Positions 32,437-44,624 of a stretch of 58,472 nt of DNA are shown one piece after another. Numbering within the stretch: position 1 is the stretch's first letter; every line of letters begins with the position of its first letter. Source of the DNA: Periconia sp. R9002 (Eukaryota; Ascomycota; Dothideomycetes; Pleosporales; Periconiaceae); assembly GCA_023627715.1 (NCBI GenBank), contig JAMAHW010000138.1:1-58472 (forward strand), given 5' to 3'. The notes beneath the pieces were generated by a model. The model made no database searches and had not been told where the DNA came from. It was given only the letters and a program-made list of their open reading frames with translations. A program made the translations under genes and the position numbers.

Positions 32437-33080
32437 GAGGATGTGGGTAGCTATGTAAGTAGGTAGGGGTGGTGGCATCTAAATTGAATGGCCGCATCAG
32501 CGTAGATAGAACTACGAACAGTATATCACGTGAGTGGAGTCTCATGATCCAACAGCGCACGGCGAGTAAAATGAACATTTGAATTGCTCAGTGGGTTTTC
32601 GCATAACATGCAGCGATTCTCACAATACCTACAAACGTTACCACTCTGTCCTTGCCACCACGCACTAATCAAAATTCCTCTATTCTTCATCAACAAGACA
32701 TCACTTCACCTGGACATATCGCCCGTAGCAAGCTCTGTTCGATGGCATAACCCGTGTCACACATTCGAGATGTTTTATAAATTCCATATGAAAGAATTTT
32801 TGGCCGTTGTACGATAGCTCCAGATAGCATTGTCTGGTTGGCTGGAAACGTTTTCCGCAGAATTCTACCGGGCCAGAAACTTGCTTTTTAGGGCAGTATT
32901 ACCTCCGCGGACCGCTGACATTTCGATCCGGGGGACGAATAGCTACACCAAAGCATACTGGATATGGCAAGTTGCACCATGCCCTTGTGTTTCTATGCAA
33001 ATGCGATATCCGGTCCATTCCAGAAATTTGTGTTCTTAAGTCCTGCTTGGCTTTGTTCTATGATAAGGCCCGAACGCTGT
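32437..33080. other. Spacer between two convergent Zn2Cys6 genes
   Basis: Holds both 3' ends. No further gene recognised. Confidence 0.4.
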
Positions 33081-35768
33081 TTATACATCATCGGAATCAC
33101 CTCTAAATGGCCCATCTCTCAGCGGATTGAACAGGTCGAAGTCCGCAAAGAATGGGTTGCCAAACATCGAAGGCATCTGCGGGTTTAGGTCTGGCATAAC
33201 GTATTGATCTGTCTGGAATTCCCCGAAGCCTTGTGCCGGCTGCTGTTCCCAGAGAGCAGTAGGATACTGCGTGCCGAGATCTGTGGTTGCAATAGGGTTG
33301 GTGTAGGACGGTCTGTCCCATTCAGCGTGTGAGAAGGAGACTCCGTGGTTTGGCGGAAGTTCTGTATTCTGCGGCCATTGGTGCGCTTGGAACGAGTGGC
33401 TTTGGCCCGGCACACCTTCCGTAAAAACGTCGGATATATCGATTTGAAGCTGTTGCCCACCCGTGCCAATAATGTCGCCTATGATTTCGTACGCACGCCG
33501 GGCAACGGCACTGCCAACACCTATACACTGGAGCCATCGAACGAGCTTCCTGGTGCTCTCCAGTATACTATTATCAGGGTGGCTTATGTGGGCCTGGCTG
33601 AAGGACATCTCCAGGAGAAAGACCGCGATGGCCTGCATGATGTTATGTACGATGCACCACCAAGGACTTCTTTCGTACACGAATGCGAGGTTTGGCTCGT
33701 CCGGTAAAAGCCCCGTTATCGCCTGGGCTGCCTGAACGCATGCTGCAGCCGTCTTTTGATTGAAGTTAGCCGAGGCATCGCTCTGCCCCGCAATACGTTG
33801 CTCGAGACAACAGAGGCACGGGCGGTAGATGAGCAACTTCGCGCTGTGGTACTGGAAGCTGAGCAACAGCTGTTCGCGTCGGACGCCAGACTCTTGGATT
33901 GAGTGCACTGGTCTGAGCCGTGCAGGTAGTGCTGCCGCCGCCCATCCGTCTAGTTCTCTCGACAGTGCGTCGATCTCCCTCTGGATCTGCTTCCAAGAAC
34001 TGACCGAAGTCTGCGGCGAATACAACCTTGAAAGAGCCCTTTGCAAGATGATGCTCATTGTTACAGAGGCGCCTAGAAATGGAGCTTGCGAGACAGTATC
34101 TGCATGAACCCTGTTGGAAAGAGCGTTTCCCGTACGCATGTTGCTTTGCCTGTTGTAATCTGAATCTTTTGGCGAAGCTAGCTCGTCGGGCAGTATGCGG
34201 GGCAGAGGAACAGTACATTGGTCGTTGGGTATTACACAGGGCCGACCAATAAGGGTGCATAAAAGATTTTCAATGGAATGCAAGCTCCACCAGGTCCGTA
34301 CCAGGTCCTCTTTTCGACTCAACGGGGCGGATGCATCATCGTTCCGGAGATGTAGACCGACAGTAAGAGCAAATCGTAGAGAGGTGCCTATCGTCATCCA
34401 AGCACTGTAGGGACTATGTTAGTCGCGTGCATCAAACATACAGTTCAAGCCACTTTACCTGCTGACCCGGCCGACCGTCAGATAGTACAAAGACAGCAAG
34501 CCAGTTGCCTAGCAGCGATCAGAACGTGTCGAGGAGCAAACAAGTACATGACTCCTCACCTGAATCAACGGCAGTGTGGGTGCTGCGGTGGAAGCGACCA
34601 TTCTGTCCAATCCTAGCATCCTCACTGCCCTTGTCATGTACAGAACATGATCCGTTTCGTGAGCACGCCACTCAGTCTGTGCCAGATGTGAATATTGCGC
34701 CCCTATCGCCAACACCAAGTTCAGTATAGCTTGCCAGCTCGCGGAGACCTGGTACGGTCGACCCTGTTTTACCGACTCGTTGTACTTGTAAAACTGTTGT
34801 TCAAAGGTGACTGGCAGAATAGGGAACGAAGTATGGACCGTTTGTGTGTAGAAGTTGAACAGCGCCTCCGATATATCTGGCAGAGGCAGTTCATACAGAT
34901 CTACCACGACGTCCATCTCGAGGTCCTCGTCATCGAGATAGAAAGAGGAATCAGAGACGTGTGAAATGTGTGGAATGCTTCCCGGCTGAGATGACTTCTG
35001 CCGAGCATGCGAAGCATCCACTCGCTGCGCTGCGGCCTCGTTACTGCTGCCGGGAGGGCCGTAGGGCAGCTGATTTTCTGGTCCTGCACGCTCTGAACTC
35101 GCCATTTTGTTCTTGAGATTCCGAAGCCATTGCGCTTCGGAATTTTGGCCTACGAAGCCGGTGGCTCTCGATGCGTGACTTCGAAATAGATCTTCGTTTA
35201 CGAGGTCGAGGTGGTCGTTGGAGCCCACGGACCCAGTGACGTTGGGTTCCGTGCTCATTTCCCGGCTCTCTTCGTTGGGCGTGGACCTTCCTCCCGACCG
35301 CTCCTCTGCTATCCCTATTGTTGTGCTCGCCGCCGAAGCCTTCTCTCCAAGCTGTCCGCATCAGAATCGACGAACATTACGTAAAAGAACACATACCGAG
35401 TCCAGAAACTCATCAATTTTTTGCTGTCCGCTGTTATCGACATGGGCATTTAGATCCTCGAGAAGAGCGACAAGCTTATCGATGTGCTCAGTAGCACTGC
35501 TTCAGTTAGCGGTGTAAAACCAGAGGTGGGGTACCAACTCCTTCAACCGATCCCTTCGTGCTTGCGAGTAGGTGCAAGGCACCGACTGATTCATACAGTT
35601 CTGGCAACATGGTTGCTCTCCACTGCATCTGACCTTGCGACTCCGGCAGTTGATGCATGCTTTTGGCGCCCTCTTAGTAGCAACCTTTTTGTGGGTGGGC
35701 TTGCGGTCGTTTTCGTTTCTTCCTAGTCTAGGTATCGCTACTTTGGTTTGATGGGGTCGGTTGTCCAT
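33081..35768 (-). CDS. Zn2Cys6 transcription factor with fungal-specific MHR domain
   Basis: Five exons on the minus strand: 35768-35539, 35496-35397, 35351-34560, 34508-34459, 34404-33081; 831 aa. Intron 1 uses a less usual GTTGGT donor; I chose it because it alone keeps the coiled coil in frame. The zinc cluster is 'CINCRSRKVRCSGEQPCCQNC' plus a final Cys, with a basic linker; exon 2 codes a heptad segment ('ATEHIDKLVALLEDL'). The MHR starts around residue 240 ('LFNFYTQTVHTSFPILP') and includes 'GLLSLYYLTVGR', 'AWMTIGTSLRFALTVGLH' and 'RTWWSLHSIENLLCTLIGRP'. This is a fungal_trans-type activator of the kind that controls metabolic genes. Its start region faces that of the next factor across 624 bp, so the two may share control sequences. 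Confidence 0.85.
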
Positions 35769-36392
35769 GACATCGATTTACCAAGTAAAAGATAGTGAGG
35801 TGATGGTAATAGAGGTGTAGCTTGGTGATCAATGTTCATGCTAAGAGTAGTAATTACGGAAGGAGAGTTGAATGATTGGCTGACAGGAAGCTCTTCCGAT
35901 CAACCAATCACATCGACTTGTATTGTCAAGAAATTATATCAGCCTTTCCCAAAAGTTTGCGCTCATGTGCTCGGGTATGCAGAGCTCGTCTAATCAGTGG
36001 TGCTCGATATCACAGCTTCATGCGATTCAAGATTCTTTCTATAATAATTGTAGGATAAGCATTTACCTTCCGCGCAAAGCATTGCCACCCTGCCTAAGTA
36101 CTGCACGTGAGTCGTCAATCATTGGATTATTTTATCCTCTACAACCTGCACGTATCAATCCGCCTTTAGGCACTTGAAGCTGCCGAAGTTCTCCCATATC
36201 TTGCTTGACCGCCAAGCTTTTGGCTGATACAAGGTATCTCCCTTCGCTAATAATGATTCGATGATAGTGTATCAGAGGGTTGCTCCAGCCAATGAGCGTA
36301 CTCGATCGCATAAAACAATTCCCGGAGGCTATCATGATCGAGGGTGGGGTAATCGCTGTTGCAACTCAACTTCTACCCTCAACACACCGACA
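35769..36392. promoter_or_regulatory. Divergent intergenic region between two Zn2Cys6 genes
   Basis: Both flanking genes start outward from here, so both promoters must lie in these 624 bp. 'CGATCAACCAATCACATCGA' near 35890 holds a CCAAT box. No other site is assigned. Confidence 0.45.
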
Positions 36393-38741
36393 ATGAGTGC
36401 CCGTCTCCGTCCGCTACTGCCTGCCATTCCAGGAGATGAAAGGAGACATCCACCAGTGCCAATAGAAGACCAGCGGAAGAGACAGAGAGTATCGAATGCG
36501 TGCGAAGCTTGCCGCCTCCAGAAGTCAAAGGTAAGAATGTTGTAAATTAGCAAAGTATGCATCCGAGAACTAACTAGGCTACAGTGTAGTGGGGAACACC
36601 CAACATGCACAGCATGCAGTAAACGCAATACACACTGCAGATATCCCCAAACAGAAGTACGCCAGGTCAGACAAAGATACGAAGATCTTCAAAGGCGCCG
36701 GTCTGCGCATGAAGAGTTACTCGGTCTTATGAGAACACTACCCGAGCAGGATGCGGCTGAGCTTTTCCTCCAAGTACGAGCTGGAAGAGACATTGCAGCA
36801 ATCGTGAATCACGTTAGCGATGGCAACCTATTGTTACAACTACAACTTGTGCCAGATACTCGATTAAGATACGAGCTACCGTACAGTCGGGACATGCCAG
36901 CATCACTGTCAGTCTCTGGAAGCCCTTATCTCAACTCGTTGATCTACAAAGCAGCTTCCCAATCACACCGAACTATAGGCGCAGATCACCAAAACTGCAG
37001 TTCCCCAGCAGAGTCTACTCCCACAGAGTATCGGAACCAGTATCTCATGCCGTACCATGCAGCAGTGCTTGTTGAACCTCGACTGGAAAATGCGAAACCC
37101 TCAAACTGGACTGCTGTCAGCAAAGATGATACACTCATGCGCGAATTGCTCGCTTCTTATTTTAAACACGAATACCATCTCTTTCCAGTTTTCCATAAAG
37201 ATTACTTTTTAGAAGACATGGCCAGTGAAAACATGGCGCGCCAGGGAACAGAATGCTGTTCAGCATTGTTAGTAAATGCCACGTTAGCCTATGCATGCGT
37301 AAGTTTAACCCCAAGAACTAGAAAGCTTACTGACCTTGGCCGGTAGCACTGCTCGAGGAAGATACCGAACCGTTTCAGGTACTGGAAACCCGACGCTCTT
37401 AGTTATCGCTTTCTCGCCGAGGCGAAGAGGATCTGGGAAGCAGAGATTTTCAATGGAAACTCTCACAAACTCACATCAGTACAAGCTGCGGTGATTATCA
37501 ATGTCATTTACAACTTCTGTGCCCAGGATAAGCTTGGTAGAATATATGGCCTACAAGGTCTCTCTATCGCTCAAGATATGCAACTGTTGGGAAACAATGC
37601 GCACATAAGTTCAGAGAGAACACGAAACGCTAGGAATTTCACTGCATGGGCTTTCTTCAACATGGATAGGTACGTCACTTCCCAAATTAACTATATTAGT
37701 TGTATCTCAATCATAAATGCGAGGTATCAGTCAGTTCGCTTGGCATTACTTCCGCAAACCCATCATAAAAGAACCACCTCAGTGTATGCTTCCTGATCCA
37801 TCCTCAACTTCAGCATGGTACGGTGAGATATGGACCAGGTACCCTTTGAGTCAAACGCTGTCAGCAACGTACTACGGACATGTGTTCAGAGCTACTTCTA
37901 GATTCAGAATAATTCTCCACAATCTGTGTTGCGTGTATTTCGACAGTGGGTCGAAACTTTCGGCACAGCACGCAATCGTCTTTGTCAACCGCTTGATAGG
38001 GTGGTACAAGAATCTCCCTTCAGTCCTAATGCCAGAATACATTGGACTCCCGGCTCACTTCCTCATGCAGTAAGCTTCTCTTTCCTATGCAAGTTATGCT
38101 CTATGGTCGATATCAAGAAGCAGAATGAATCAGTTTCTATTTGATATACTAATAGATCGAACAGTTTCGATTACCAGATCATTCTTATGACGGTCTGTCA
38201 ACCTTTCATTCAAGAACAATGGAGCAGCGAGCTCATCCCCAGAGAGATCGTTGCTGACGCAAGGCGCGATCTCAATGTACTCATGCGACTATACTGTCTT
38301 CGGCATAGTTTCAGTCACACCGACGCTTACCTTGTATCTCCCCTCTCAAAGTTAGGCTTTACATCTTTAGAGGATATCAGTAACCATGACTCTCAACAAG
38401 ACCTTGACGAAGCCCGATCGACCCTTTTCCTTGCCCTCAAAGGGTTACGCGAACAAGGCGACAGCTATTACCTTTCGAGAACAGTATATTACATACTCAG
38501 AAATCAACTTCGGCCTGAAGAAGCACGACTTTTACATGGTTTAGAGAGCCCAGAGACGGTAGCTGATCAAAATCCTGGTCTAGATGGTGAGATTTTTTCA
38601 GCATGGACCCCCCGCAGTGTTGATATCTCGAATGACCCGGCTGTGGAAGAGTTATCAAATTTGGCAAAGCAATTCTTGGTGGTTGACTCAGATAAACAGA
38701 GTAATAGTGAGGCAGGTAACAGTACGCCCTTCTCAACATGA
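36393..38741 (+). CDS. Zn2Cys6 transcription factor
   Basis: Five exons: 36393-36530, 36585-37298, 37347-37669, 37731-38069, 38165-38741; 696 aa, all joins in frame. The zinc cluster is split by intron 1 just as in the gene at 29.9 kb: 'CEACRLQKSK' then 'CSGEHPTCTACSKRNTHC'. The MHR follows: 'MRELLASYFKHEYHLFPVFHKDYF', 'CSALLVNATLAYAC', 'RIYGLQGLSIAQDMQLL', 'WHYFRKPII', 'FDYQIILMTVCQPF'. The shared position of the first intron and the same order of MHR motifs say that this gene, the 29.9 kb gene and the relic at 39.5 kb belong to one NirA-like subfamily. The tail is acidic and Ser/Asn-rich. Targets unknown. Confidence 0.85.
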
Positions 38742-38834
38742 ACTATACAAACTAAGGCTTGTGCTGAACAAGAATAATACAATAGTAGGGGGTAATCAGC
38801 CACGAAGCACTGCGAGGTTGCTCAGAACATACTA

Positions 38835-39085
38835 AATAGCAAGCAGCGGGCACAAACGCTTGTGTTATTGCCACGATTCCGTTATGTAAAACCTGTTCAA
38901 CAACACTACGCCGCACAGCCGCTGCACCATGATTTTGCTTCTTTCTAAGTGCTGTGGACTGTGAGACCTCATATCGTGCTCGGTACTGTATAGCCCTAAC
39001 TCCTTTGTGTATCACGCTGCTTTGAACGGCAAATGATGCCGATGCCTCGAGCGCTGTCTCGTCCTTTGGCGGGTCCTACTGGATA
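38835..39085 (-). mobile_element. Possible pogo/Fot1-type transposase N-terminal fragment
   Basis: The minus-strand frame reads 'DETALEASASFAVQSS', then 'KGVRAIQYRARYEVSQSTALRKK', which looks like the psq-type helix-turn-helix at the start of pogo/Tc1 transposases (an A..aI.AI...K..S.r.AAr.y.VS.STL pattern). No DDE catalytic part follows. Weak call. Confidence 0.3.
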
Positions 39086-39479
39086 GCTGTCGTCTGTGAG
39101 CACTGCGTCTCGGTCTGGTTCGAAGACGCAAATCCTATCGCGTAGTTGATGAAGTTTGTGCCGGGTTCGCAGTCAACATTCGCAAACTTTGATAGTGCGT
39201 ACGGTGTGGAAATCTTGGATAGGGGAATTAAAGCGATACTCACGAGGTCACTGACAGGAACACAAATGCAATGCTTCGTCGGGTCTTGGAGGAGAAGGCT
39301 GTCGATTGAGCGACAAAGCTATGGTGCGCGCCATCGTATATCCCGTACATTCAGTCCGAATAGAAGGTCACGGCTACAGACGTACCACGTACCATATATG
39401 CACCGTGGCAGTATCTAACACGATGATCTAAGTGACTATCTGTTCGTTATGAACGAGATGCGACCAGATGCGACGAATA

Positions 39480-40421
39480 TTAGGGATTAAAACAGGGAGG
39501 ATCAAGTGGCGGCTGTAGCGTAAGAAGGGGTCTACTGTGGACGCTACCTCTTCCTCCAAAATCACCCAAAGGCGAAGTTTACACTTATGTCTGCAAATTC
39601 TGGCTTGTTGCTTTTGAAATGGACTATCAGTATTTCTACAAAGGTGTGACGGTATTGCCTGCCGCAGAACTCATCTTCCAGAAGCTGCTAGGTTGGGCAG
39701 ACGACTTGCAAGAGAACATTAAGGGTGGAGACCATACCACGGACGGGGTAATTAACCTTCAGTATGAAATTCCATACTTCAAAAGTTTAAAGACTAACAA
39801 AGCGTAGCATATGGTTTCATACTATTGTATTAGACCTCTTTCGACCCATTTGCTGGAGATAAAGCAACGACTGAAACGATAGTCGAAGCTTCTATAAAGC
39901 AATTAAAGAGGCTCATTTACACTTATCGAGCAACGTCTCAGTCCGCTAACTACAGTATCATCTGGCAAAGCGGCATGCTCTACCCTATCAATCACATCTT
40001 ACACAGCTATACGGACAAAGCACATTTCTACTTTCTATTGTGCATGCGAGGATACCAGAACTTAGCGCGTACAATCCCATGGATCGGCGAAGTGGTGCAA
40101 AGTGTCGCTGCTATGGCTGTTCGACGTGGAACAATACTACCGGAAGACGCTTTGAAGCTGTTTGGGGAGATCGACTCGGAAGGCAAGCGAATCCATGAGT
40201 GCATGAGCACCTACCCTATCGACATGCATCCCATGGCGAGCCCGGATACAGCTACTCTGGAGAACCTGACCCAAGATTTTAGAAACATGGCTCATACGCT
40301 ACCTAGTAAGCCGGCTATTCCCGAGGGATGGAAAGGCGACGATGTAGCATTGTTCACGACTTTACTAGATGAAGGTGAAGATGGCGAAGACGTAGATGAG
40401 CTGTTGTCGCAAGAATTGTAG
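39480..40421 (+). pseudogene. C-terminal relic of a NirA-like Zn2Cys6 regulator
   Basis: The frame beginning 'LLWTLPLPPKSPKGEVYTY' is open upstream but no zinc cluster is present. It continues as 'VLPAAELIFQKLLGWADDLQ', crosses a likely intron (GTATGA..CGTAG, about 39760-39806) into 'WFHTIVLDLFRP', then needs a one-base shift near 39850 to read 'DKATTETIVEASIKQLKRL', 'GMLYPINHILHSYTDKAHFY' and 'GTILPEDALKLFGEI', with an acidic end and TAG at 40421. The motif order mirrors the C-terminal half of the 29.9 kb factor ('PLAFIESKYRELLAWSED'). It lacks its DNA-binding half and carries a frameshift, so it cannot encode a normal regulator. Confidence 0.65.
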
Positions 40422-40574
40422 AGAAAGTAGGCATGCCAAGAGAGGGTGAGCGTAGTCCTCGACACAGTGTACTCCGCTCTAGTTGTTGTGTGGCGAATAA
40501 CGGTACCTGCAAAGTACTTGAGAACATGGTTACTCAAGCTGGGCGTGTCAGCACGGGGCGGTGGCGGGGCAGGC

Positions 40575-40727
40575 AAATTGTTACCTGCAGCAATGATGAT
40601 GGCCGACCCGCACCGGCTCTGACCTTTGCCTTGGAGGCGATGCTGCGAATCGTCGTCGAAAAGGTGAAAATGCTATGTTAGTAATTCTGGGTGGGGTGCA
40701 GCAGGGCTCCATGGCGGGAACTAAAAA
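40575..40727 (-). repeat. Short dispersed repeat, short copy
   Basis: On the minus strand, TTTTTAGTTCCCGCCATGG (40727 downward) leads within about 110 bp to the GC-rich tail 'AAAGGTCAGAGCCGGTGCGG' and GTCGGCCATC. Confidence 0.6.
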
Positions 40728-40945
40728 GCGTGTTACCAAGCGCTCTGGCCCATGTCGCGCGTACCGGGTTAGACCTTAGGTAAGTGCCTGACAGAAGCTT
40801 GGCACGTAGCATGCCCTGGCAACCGACCGCTAGAGCAATGCACGTGTGTTGCAATGACTCTTTTGTCTTCATCAATATTGAGACTTGCACGTTTCTCCCT
40901 ACACATCGACAGCCGCCATTCCCCTCTTCCTCCGTTATCAAGGCC

Positions 40946-42507
40946 ATGAACTGTGCAGACGCATGGCTGGCCAACGTCCGCGCTGCCGGCGGTGACTCAG
41001 AGCCGCCGCCCAACCCAACAATCCCCGCCGAGTATCTGGAGAAACCACGCAGACAGCCCGTTCCTGCTGCTTACCTCGTTCCCCGCCCTCCTTCACATAC
41101 TCATCACTCGCTCCACTGAAACGACGATGCACTGCGCTCTCCAAGATTGAATCTCCGAACCAGAAGCGACAGCGAGCTCTCAACGTACCAGGGCGTAAAA
41201 TGTCACAGAGCTCACGGTCGCCAACAAGAAAGTCGAGTAGGCGGGCTGGGACAGCGGGCAAAGCGCGGACTACCAAGACAGAGGCGCTGGCAAGGCATGA
41301 TTTGATTGCAACGCAGCATGTCGTGGATTCCAATGCAACACCACGGCAGACATTTCGGAAGCGCGCAGCACCTCCATCGTTGCCAGCGCCAAATTTGCAT
41401 ATAACACCGGCGCCGGTTTTAACACCCAATGCATCCGAGGATCAAGCAGATGGGGATACTGAGGATGTAGATGCTTAATCGGCCTACGAATCGACCACTT
41501 CCAAACGATCGCGTAGCCCAACTCGACGCATGATTGATCTTCAAATCGCCAGGAAGCCTGTACTCTCCAAATCAGCGACATCCAGCACAGACGTCCCACA
41601 AGACGTGAGGATACTATACAAAATGGTTCAAGCGTTGGCTCGACGGTCGAAAGGCGTCATTCCCTTAGGTATCGAGGTACAATTTCCGAATACACTGCCA
41701 GAGTCTTTTAGCTGATAATTTGCCAGGCTGAAATAGAAAAGGATACCAATGGCGACCTTGAAGACCTAGAGGACTACGTAGTAAAGACATCGAATGGCAA
41801 GACCTACGAACAGTTGAGGGACGAATTCAAAGCCATGCGAGAGATTCGGAATGAGACTAGTGTGCAAAACAAAGCATTTACACGAGCCAAGCTGGAACGA
41901 ACTCGTGCATGGCCCGATGCTGAAGCAAGCCGCGCTTGGCCGTGCTGGCTTCTTGTACTATAATATCACTATTGCGCGGGCCATTAAGGAGCTTGTGCCG
42001 GGTAACGAATACGGGGAGCTTCTGAAGGGTAAGATGATCGACTTCGCCGTCACCCTCGGTCCTCCACTTATTCCAACGGCCCATGTCATCCATCACCTCG
42101 CCGCTTCTCCCTCTAAGCTTCAGCGCACCATCAACCCATCTGATTACTCCCCCCTCTGCTACGAACCTGTCGTTCTTAGCATCGAGACGAAGTCCCCCGA
42201 TGGTGGCGGTGAGAACGGCGAAGTACAGCTCTCCCTCTGGGCGATGGCCTACTTCAACCGTCTGCGTCAGCTCATGCAGGATCCCGTGACCATGACGCTC
42301 CCTCTCGTCTTGGTCACCGACGCCCGCTGGAAGTTGTACTTTGCTAGTGACTTGGGGGATGAGATTCATTTCATTGATGCTGTAGATGTTGGCACTACGG
42401 CTGATATTATCGGGTGCTATACTATCTTGGAAGCGTTGAGGGTCATTTTCAGGTGGATCGAGGAGATATTTGTACCTTGGTTTTTGAATGGCTTGAAGCG
42501 TGAGTGA
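40946..42507 (+). pseudogene. PD-(D/E)XK nuclease-like protein (PDDEXK_12 type), broken
   Basis: Starts MNCADAWLANVRAAG at 40946. The first frame is lost near 41085; the next runs 'SFTYSSLAPLKRRCTALSKI', then a basic Ser-rich leader to TAA 41476-41478 where an acidic stretch should continue. The same frame goes on ('SKRSRSPTRRMIDLQIARKP', 'VQALARRSKGVIPLG') to an intron (GTACAA..CCAG, about 41677-41728). A further frameshift near 41875 gives the nuclease domain: 'HEPSWNELVHGPMLKQA', 'GKMIDFAVTL' (Asp motif), 'INPSDYSPLCYEPVVLSIET' followed by KSPDGGGE (ExK motif), 'VQLSLWAMAYFNRL' (Gln motif), ending at 42507. So there is one nonsense and two frameshifts, but an undamaged catalytic half. A shortened product from ATG 41851 (218 aa) is conceivable. 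Confidence 0.75.
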
Positions 42508-42808
42508 ATGATGTTTCATTTGCAGCATAGCAATTGGAGTTCAGGGATATGAATTTCGTTACCTGCATTCAGCGAACAATTCCTAACGTTAGCCTAGCGT
42601 TCGTCAGACAGACAACAACACGCAGGCGTCCGTGCGCTAAGAGCTCAGGCAACGAACACAGCGGCGCTCCCACGTACGACTCTCTCCGCTTTCTTCCATT
42701 GCAAGTGGCAAAGGAACTGCCTTGACTGCACGAACATTTAGAATTTGATCATCTAATTTTATGCACTAGGGATATTTATTTGTTTATTCTCTCCCAATAA
42801 AGAACGTC
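42508..42808. other. Spacer, no gene seen
   Basis: Nothing recognised. Confidence 0.3.
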
Positions 42809-43842
42809 GGAGTGCAACTCACTACCGTGGCAGACAGGTCCCCAGATTATAAGACTTTGTATTTGGAAGAACAGCGCAAACGCGGGGAAGAGCAGTGAAG
42901 GCGCGAGGAAGAAGCGGAAGCAGCACGGCAGAAGGAACAACGCAGACACGAGGAGGCAAAGAGTGCACAGAAGCAAGCGGAGAATGCTCAGAAGGAAGAA
43001 CAACGAAGACATGAGGAAGCGGAGTGGGCCCAGGAAAGGGCCGGAGAGAAGACGCGCAAGACGGCCCTTCCACAGTTCCTCGATACCTGCCACACCTACG
43101 TCCACTGGGGCCTCACCGTCCAGACCGACGCGAGACAGTGTCGACGCGTGGCCATTCTGCCAATGCAGACAACAAACTCCTACCAGAAAGGCTGGCCCTG
43201 TGGGCCGGCTTCCTAGCACGGCAGGCAATGGTCTGGGACGCCGCGATGGAGTCTGACTTCGCGTCCGAGCGGCACTTCGCGTCGCTGCACACGCTAGAGG
43301 AGACGGGCGAGGCTTTGCGGCGGCCGATAATGAGCTCGGAGCTGGATCCGAACTTTTCCAATGATACACCGTCGAGGACCACCTATCGCTGATCGCCCAG
43401 CAACTGCACGGCGGCCGACAAGTGCGGCGATAATTTGGTCTCCAGGGCATGGTGAACTTCGAGAACCATGCCAGCACACCTAGCCCAGAGTTTGCAGCTG
43501 GGGGATGGCATAGAACAGTTGATGGTTTCGGTGACTGAGCGACGGCGGTCATCGCGCCTGCAGGCGAAAGCAAGAGGGACAACAGGTCCGTTGGACTCGA
43601 CAAGCATGATAAGCACCACAGGAGAGGAGGATGCTGGCCGTAAAAGCACAGCAGGCTCGTCGCGCCCCCTAGCCGACCAGTTCTGCGTATACAACACCGG
43701 CGCGACCCGGAGCACGCAGAACCACATCGCGGCCTTCATCCTCGAGTACAAGGCGCCGCACAAGCTCCCGCTTGAGTACATCTACGAGGGGCTGGGCGAG
43801 ATGTTGTCACAAGCGTTTGGATTATCAGTAAATCCGACTTAG
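42809..43842 (+). pseudogene. Relic of a large coiled-coil fungal family ('EYKAPHKL' type)
   Basis: From 42809 the frame reads '.PDYKTLYLEEQRKRGEEQ', then TGA (42896-42898), then a Glu/Arg/Gln coiled coil ('AQKQAENAQKEEQRRHEEAE') and 'LPQFLDTCHTYV'. Further pieces follow in other frames: 'ASERHFASLHTLEETGEALR' and 'SELDPNF', then 'RRRSSRLQAKARG', 'DQFCVYNTG' and 'AAFILEYKAPHKLPLEYIYE'. In many filamentous ascomycetes these motifs occur in this order in one long protein of unknown function, which goes on for several hundred more residues. Here the rest is missing after 'GLGEM'. So the gene is truncated, stopped and frameshifted at least twice. Confidence 0.6.
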
Positions 43843-44624
43843 GATTGGGAGCAGTAATGAGACATGGCCTAGTGCTTGTTTAGTCAGTCAACGCGTTTCT
43901 AGTGGCTTCACTCCGATGTCGCACGGGATACATTATCCACGTTTGGTGGTCCGCGAGGTGCGAGAAAAGGTCCACTGCAAGACGTATAAAATTACCAGAT
44001 ATTCTTAGAAGCTGATGTTGCAGTAACAGAACATGGCAGCAGCGATCCACGCATAATAAAGGTTCTGCACGCTGACAGGAAAAGCAGTGGCTGGCAGCAA
44101 TCTCCCCCTATTTTATCTTGCATATAGTCTGCAGTGCTATCAGGAATCTATCCAGTGAGCATTGCTATAAGCTGCTACTGTTGCAACGACGGAAACTGGT
44201 ATTGTTACTTACACGGTCTAGCATACGTAGAAAACACTTGCAGGGCGCAGGCTGTTGCAGCGCATACTTCTGGTGAGGCGAGGAGCCAGTGCAAGGCACA
44301 AGGGCCTACGATCCAAGCGAGCGAATCAGACGCCGAGAAAACGGGATGGGCAGAGTGCAATTGCACATGTAGCTCTAGGGTTGCTATTCATGACATTATT
44401 CATTATTCTTCCAATAAAGATTATCGCTATCATACTCATGAGACCCTAGGGGCTTCGTTCACTGGGACTCAATCTCCAACCATTCTCACTAACTACCTAT
44501 CCTTGTCTGGGCTTCACTTATGACCTCGCCTTCATCGCTACGTACGAAACGAAGACTGTCTTAATCCAAATCACTTTTACCGAGCGTTCAAAATTGTCTG
44601 ATACACTGAATGGCAAATGTAGAT
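43843..44624. other. Spacer, no gene seen
   Basis: A 129-codon frame at 44134-44523 (+) has several Cys residues but no family motif and no convincing start. I see nothing else. Confidence 0.35.

Noticed and set aside
39146..39418. 90-codon plus-strand frame between the regulators
   Set aside because: No motif, and it ends before the relic frame begins.
44134..44523. Cys-containing 129-codon frame as a small secreted protein
   Set aside because: No signal peptide, no family motif and poor protein-like composition.
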